Positions 12,955 through 13,801 of a stretch of 13,801 bases of DNA are shown in pieces. The position numbers were made by a program, and so were the translations under genes. Every line of letters starts with the position of its first letter. Position 1 is the stretch's first letter. Origin of the DNA: CAYMCO01 sp964388955 (lineage in GTDB: Bacteria > Chloroflexota > Anaerolineae > Anaerolineales > E44-bin32); contig CAYMCO010000056.1 in NCBI GenBank assembly GCA_964388955.1, positions 1 to 13,801 on the forward strand. The letters are read 5' to 3'. The notes beneath the pieces are model-generated. The model saw only the letters and a program-made list of their open reading frames with translations. It searched no databases and was not told the DNA's origin.

Positions 12955-13801
12955 ATGGATCATCTCTATCTCTCCCCACATCTGGACGATGCGATCTGGT
13001 CGTGCGGCGGCGCCATGTGCGGCCAGGTGGAGCGCGGGGAGCGGGTGGTGGTGCTCACCGTCTTCGCGGGTGATGCGCCCGCTGCATCCCTCTCGTCCTT
13101 CGCGCGGGAGCTGCACAACCGGTGGGGCGACATAAGCTCGCCCGTCGCCGCACGCCGAAAGGAAGACCACCGGGCCTGCGCCATTCTGGGCGTGGAGCCG
13201 CTGCATCTGGATTTCCCGGACTGCGTCTACCGGGTGGATGGGCGGGGCGCCCCCCTGTACCCCGACGAGGCGGCCCTCTTCGGGGAGCTCCATCCCGTGG
13301 ACCGGTCCCTGGTCGATCGCCTCGGGCTTGCGTTGATGGACCATCTGGACGCCTCGCCCCGCGTATACTGCCCGCTGGGGATCGGCGGACACGTGGACCA
13401 CCAATTGGTCCGCGGGGCCGCCGAAGGTGTCGCCGAACGCTTGTGGCTCTACCCGGATATGCCCTATGCGGCCCGGGCCGAACGGGCCCTCTCGAAGATC
13501 GCTCTCCAGGAAGCCAGTGAGCACCTGATTCCGGTCAACGACAACCAGCGCCGATGCTGGGAGCGGGCCGCAGAGGCCTACGTCTCCCAGATCTCCAGTT
13601 TCTGGCGATCGTCTGCCGGGCTCAAAGAGGATATCCGCGCCTACCTACGGCGGAGCGGGGGAGGAATCCCGATGGCGGAATATTCGGCCCGACATAGGAA
13701 ACGGGGTGCATACGAAATTAGTTGGCAAGATGCTTGCTTTGAGAGGCATCAAGACGCAGATGGAGCGGATGCGATGTCTCTGAACAAGGAAGGACTAAGG
13801 G
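12955..13801 (+). CDS. PIG-L/LmbE family deacetylase (3' end beyond window)
   Basis: An open frame of 282 codons with no stop before the window edge. It begins MDHLYLSPHLDDAIWSCGG, the zinc-site start of the PIG-L/LmbE N-acetylsugar deacetylase family: H9 and D12 are metal ligands and D11 the likely general base. The third ligand motif, GHVDH, places H146 and H149. Arg/Lys-Glu in AARRKED (66-71) and the LHLDFPD strand also fit. Members remove N-acetyl groups from glycans, inositol glycosides or small thiol precursors; the substrate here is unknown. There is no signal peptide, so it is cytosolic. The family core seems to end near residue 245, and the last 35-40 codons are AT-richer and do not look like the family. 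The protein may have a C-terminal extension, or a frameshift or contig-edge error may have removed the stop. Confidence 0.85.
   Translation, partial: MDHLYLSPHLDDAIWSCGGAMCGQVERGERVVVLTVFAGDAPAASLSSFARELHNRWGDISSPVAARRKEDHRACAILGVEPLHLDFPDCVYRVDGRGAPLYPDEAALFGELHPVDRSLVDRLGLALMDHLDASPRVYCPLGIGGHVDHQLVRGAAEGVAERLWLYPDMPYAARAERALSKIALQEASEHLIPVNDNQRRCWERAAEAYVSQISSFWRSSAGLKEDIRAYLRRSGGGIPMAEYSARHRKRGAYEISWQDACFERHQDADGADAMSLNKEGLR

Noticed and set aside
12910..13524. A 204-codon minus-strand frame opposite the PIG-L gene
   Set aside because: The opposite strand carries the clear HLDD and GHVDH deacetylase motifs. This frame shows nothing recognisable.

Overview
This is a GC-rich (by eye a little over 60 %) bacterial window carrying ordinary chromosomal genes. 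The replicative polymerase, the DUF4013 membrane protein, the DUF6951 Cys protein and the style of interspersed hairpin repeats look most like a Chloroflexota (Anaerolineae-type) genome. That placement is from recall of family resemblance, not a search. No CRISPR array, transposase, phage gene or integron was seen. The short N-run and the C-only tract near the right end show that this is a draft scaffold.

Layout. 1-460: non-coding, with a pair of inverted covarying hairpins and an extended -10 promoter for dnaE. 461-4348 (+): dnaE, with a complete PHP metal site, an internal clamp-binding motif and an expanded linker containing a 26-residue tandem duplication. 4503-5207 (-): DUF4013 membrane protein, convergent with dnaE. 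5749-6075 (-): DUF6951-like Cys-rich protein. 6211-6585 (-): DUF1801 protein with a TTGACA-type promoter. 6821-6850: perfect 30-bp palindrome just past the fdhA stop. 6871-8982 (-): orphan cytoplasmic formate dehydrogenase catalytic subunit, Cys type. 9718-11703 (+): divergent six-TM GGDEF-EAL protein. 12032-12232 (+): 66-residue single-TM protein. 12436-12508 (-): tRNA-Lys(TTT) with a clear promoter and a hairpin terminator. 12509-12954: repeat-derived DNA with an assembly gap. 12955-13801 (+): PIG-L/LmbE deacetylase-like gene, open at the window edge and probably leaderless.

How the genes relate. There is no single operon. The minus-strand genes from fdhA down to the DUF4013 gene are codirectional, but gaps of 135-541 bp separate them, with separate promoters or hairpins, so each is probably transcribed on its own. 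FdhA has no linked electron-transfer subunit or maturation gene here. DnaE with an intact PHP site could both polymerise and proofread. The GGDEF-EAL protein is predicted to make and/or degrade c-di-GMP at the membrane. I found no convincing new multi-gene system. The points most worth following are the paired covarying hairpins, the intact PHP exonuclease site, the Cys-rich DUF6951 protein, the orphan FdhA, and the probable leaderless start at the right end.
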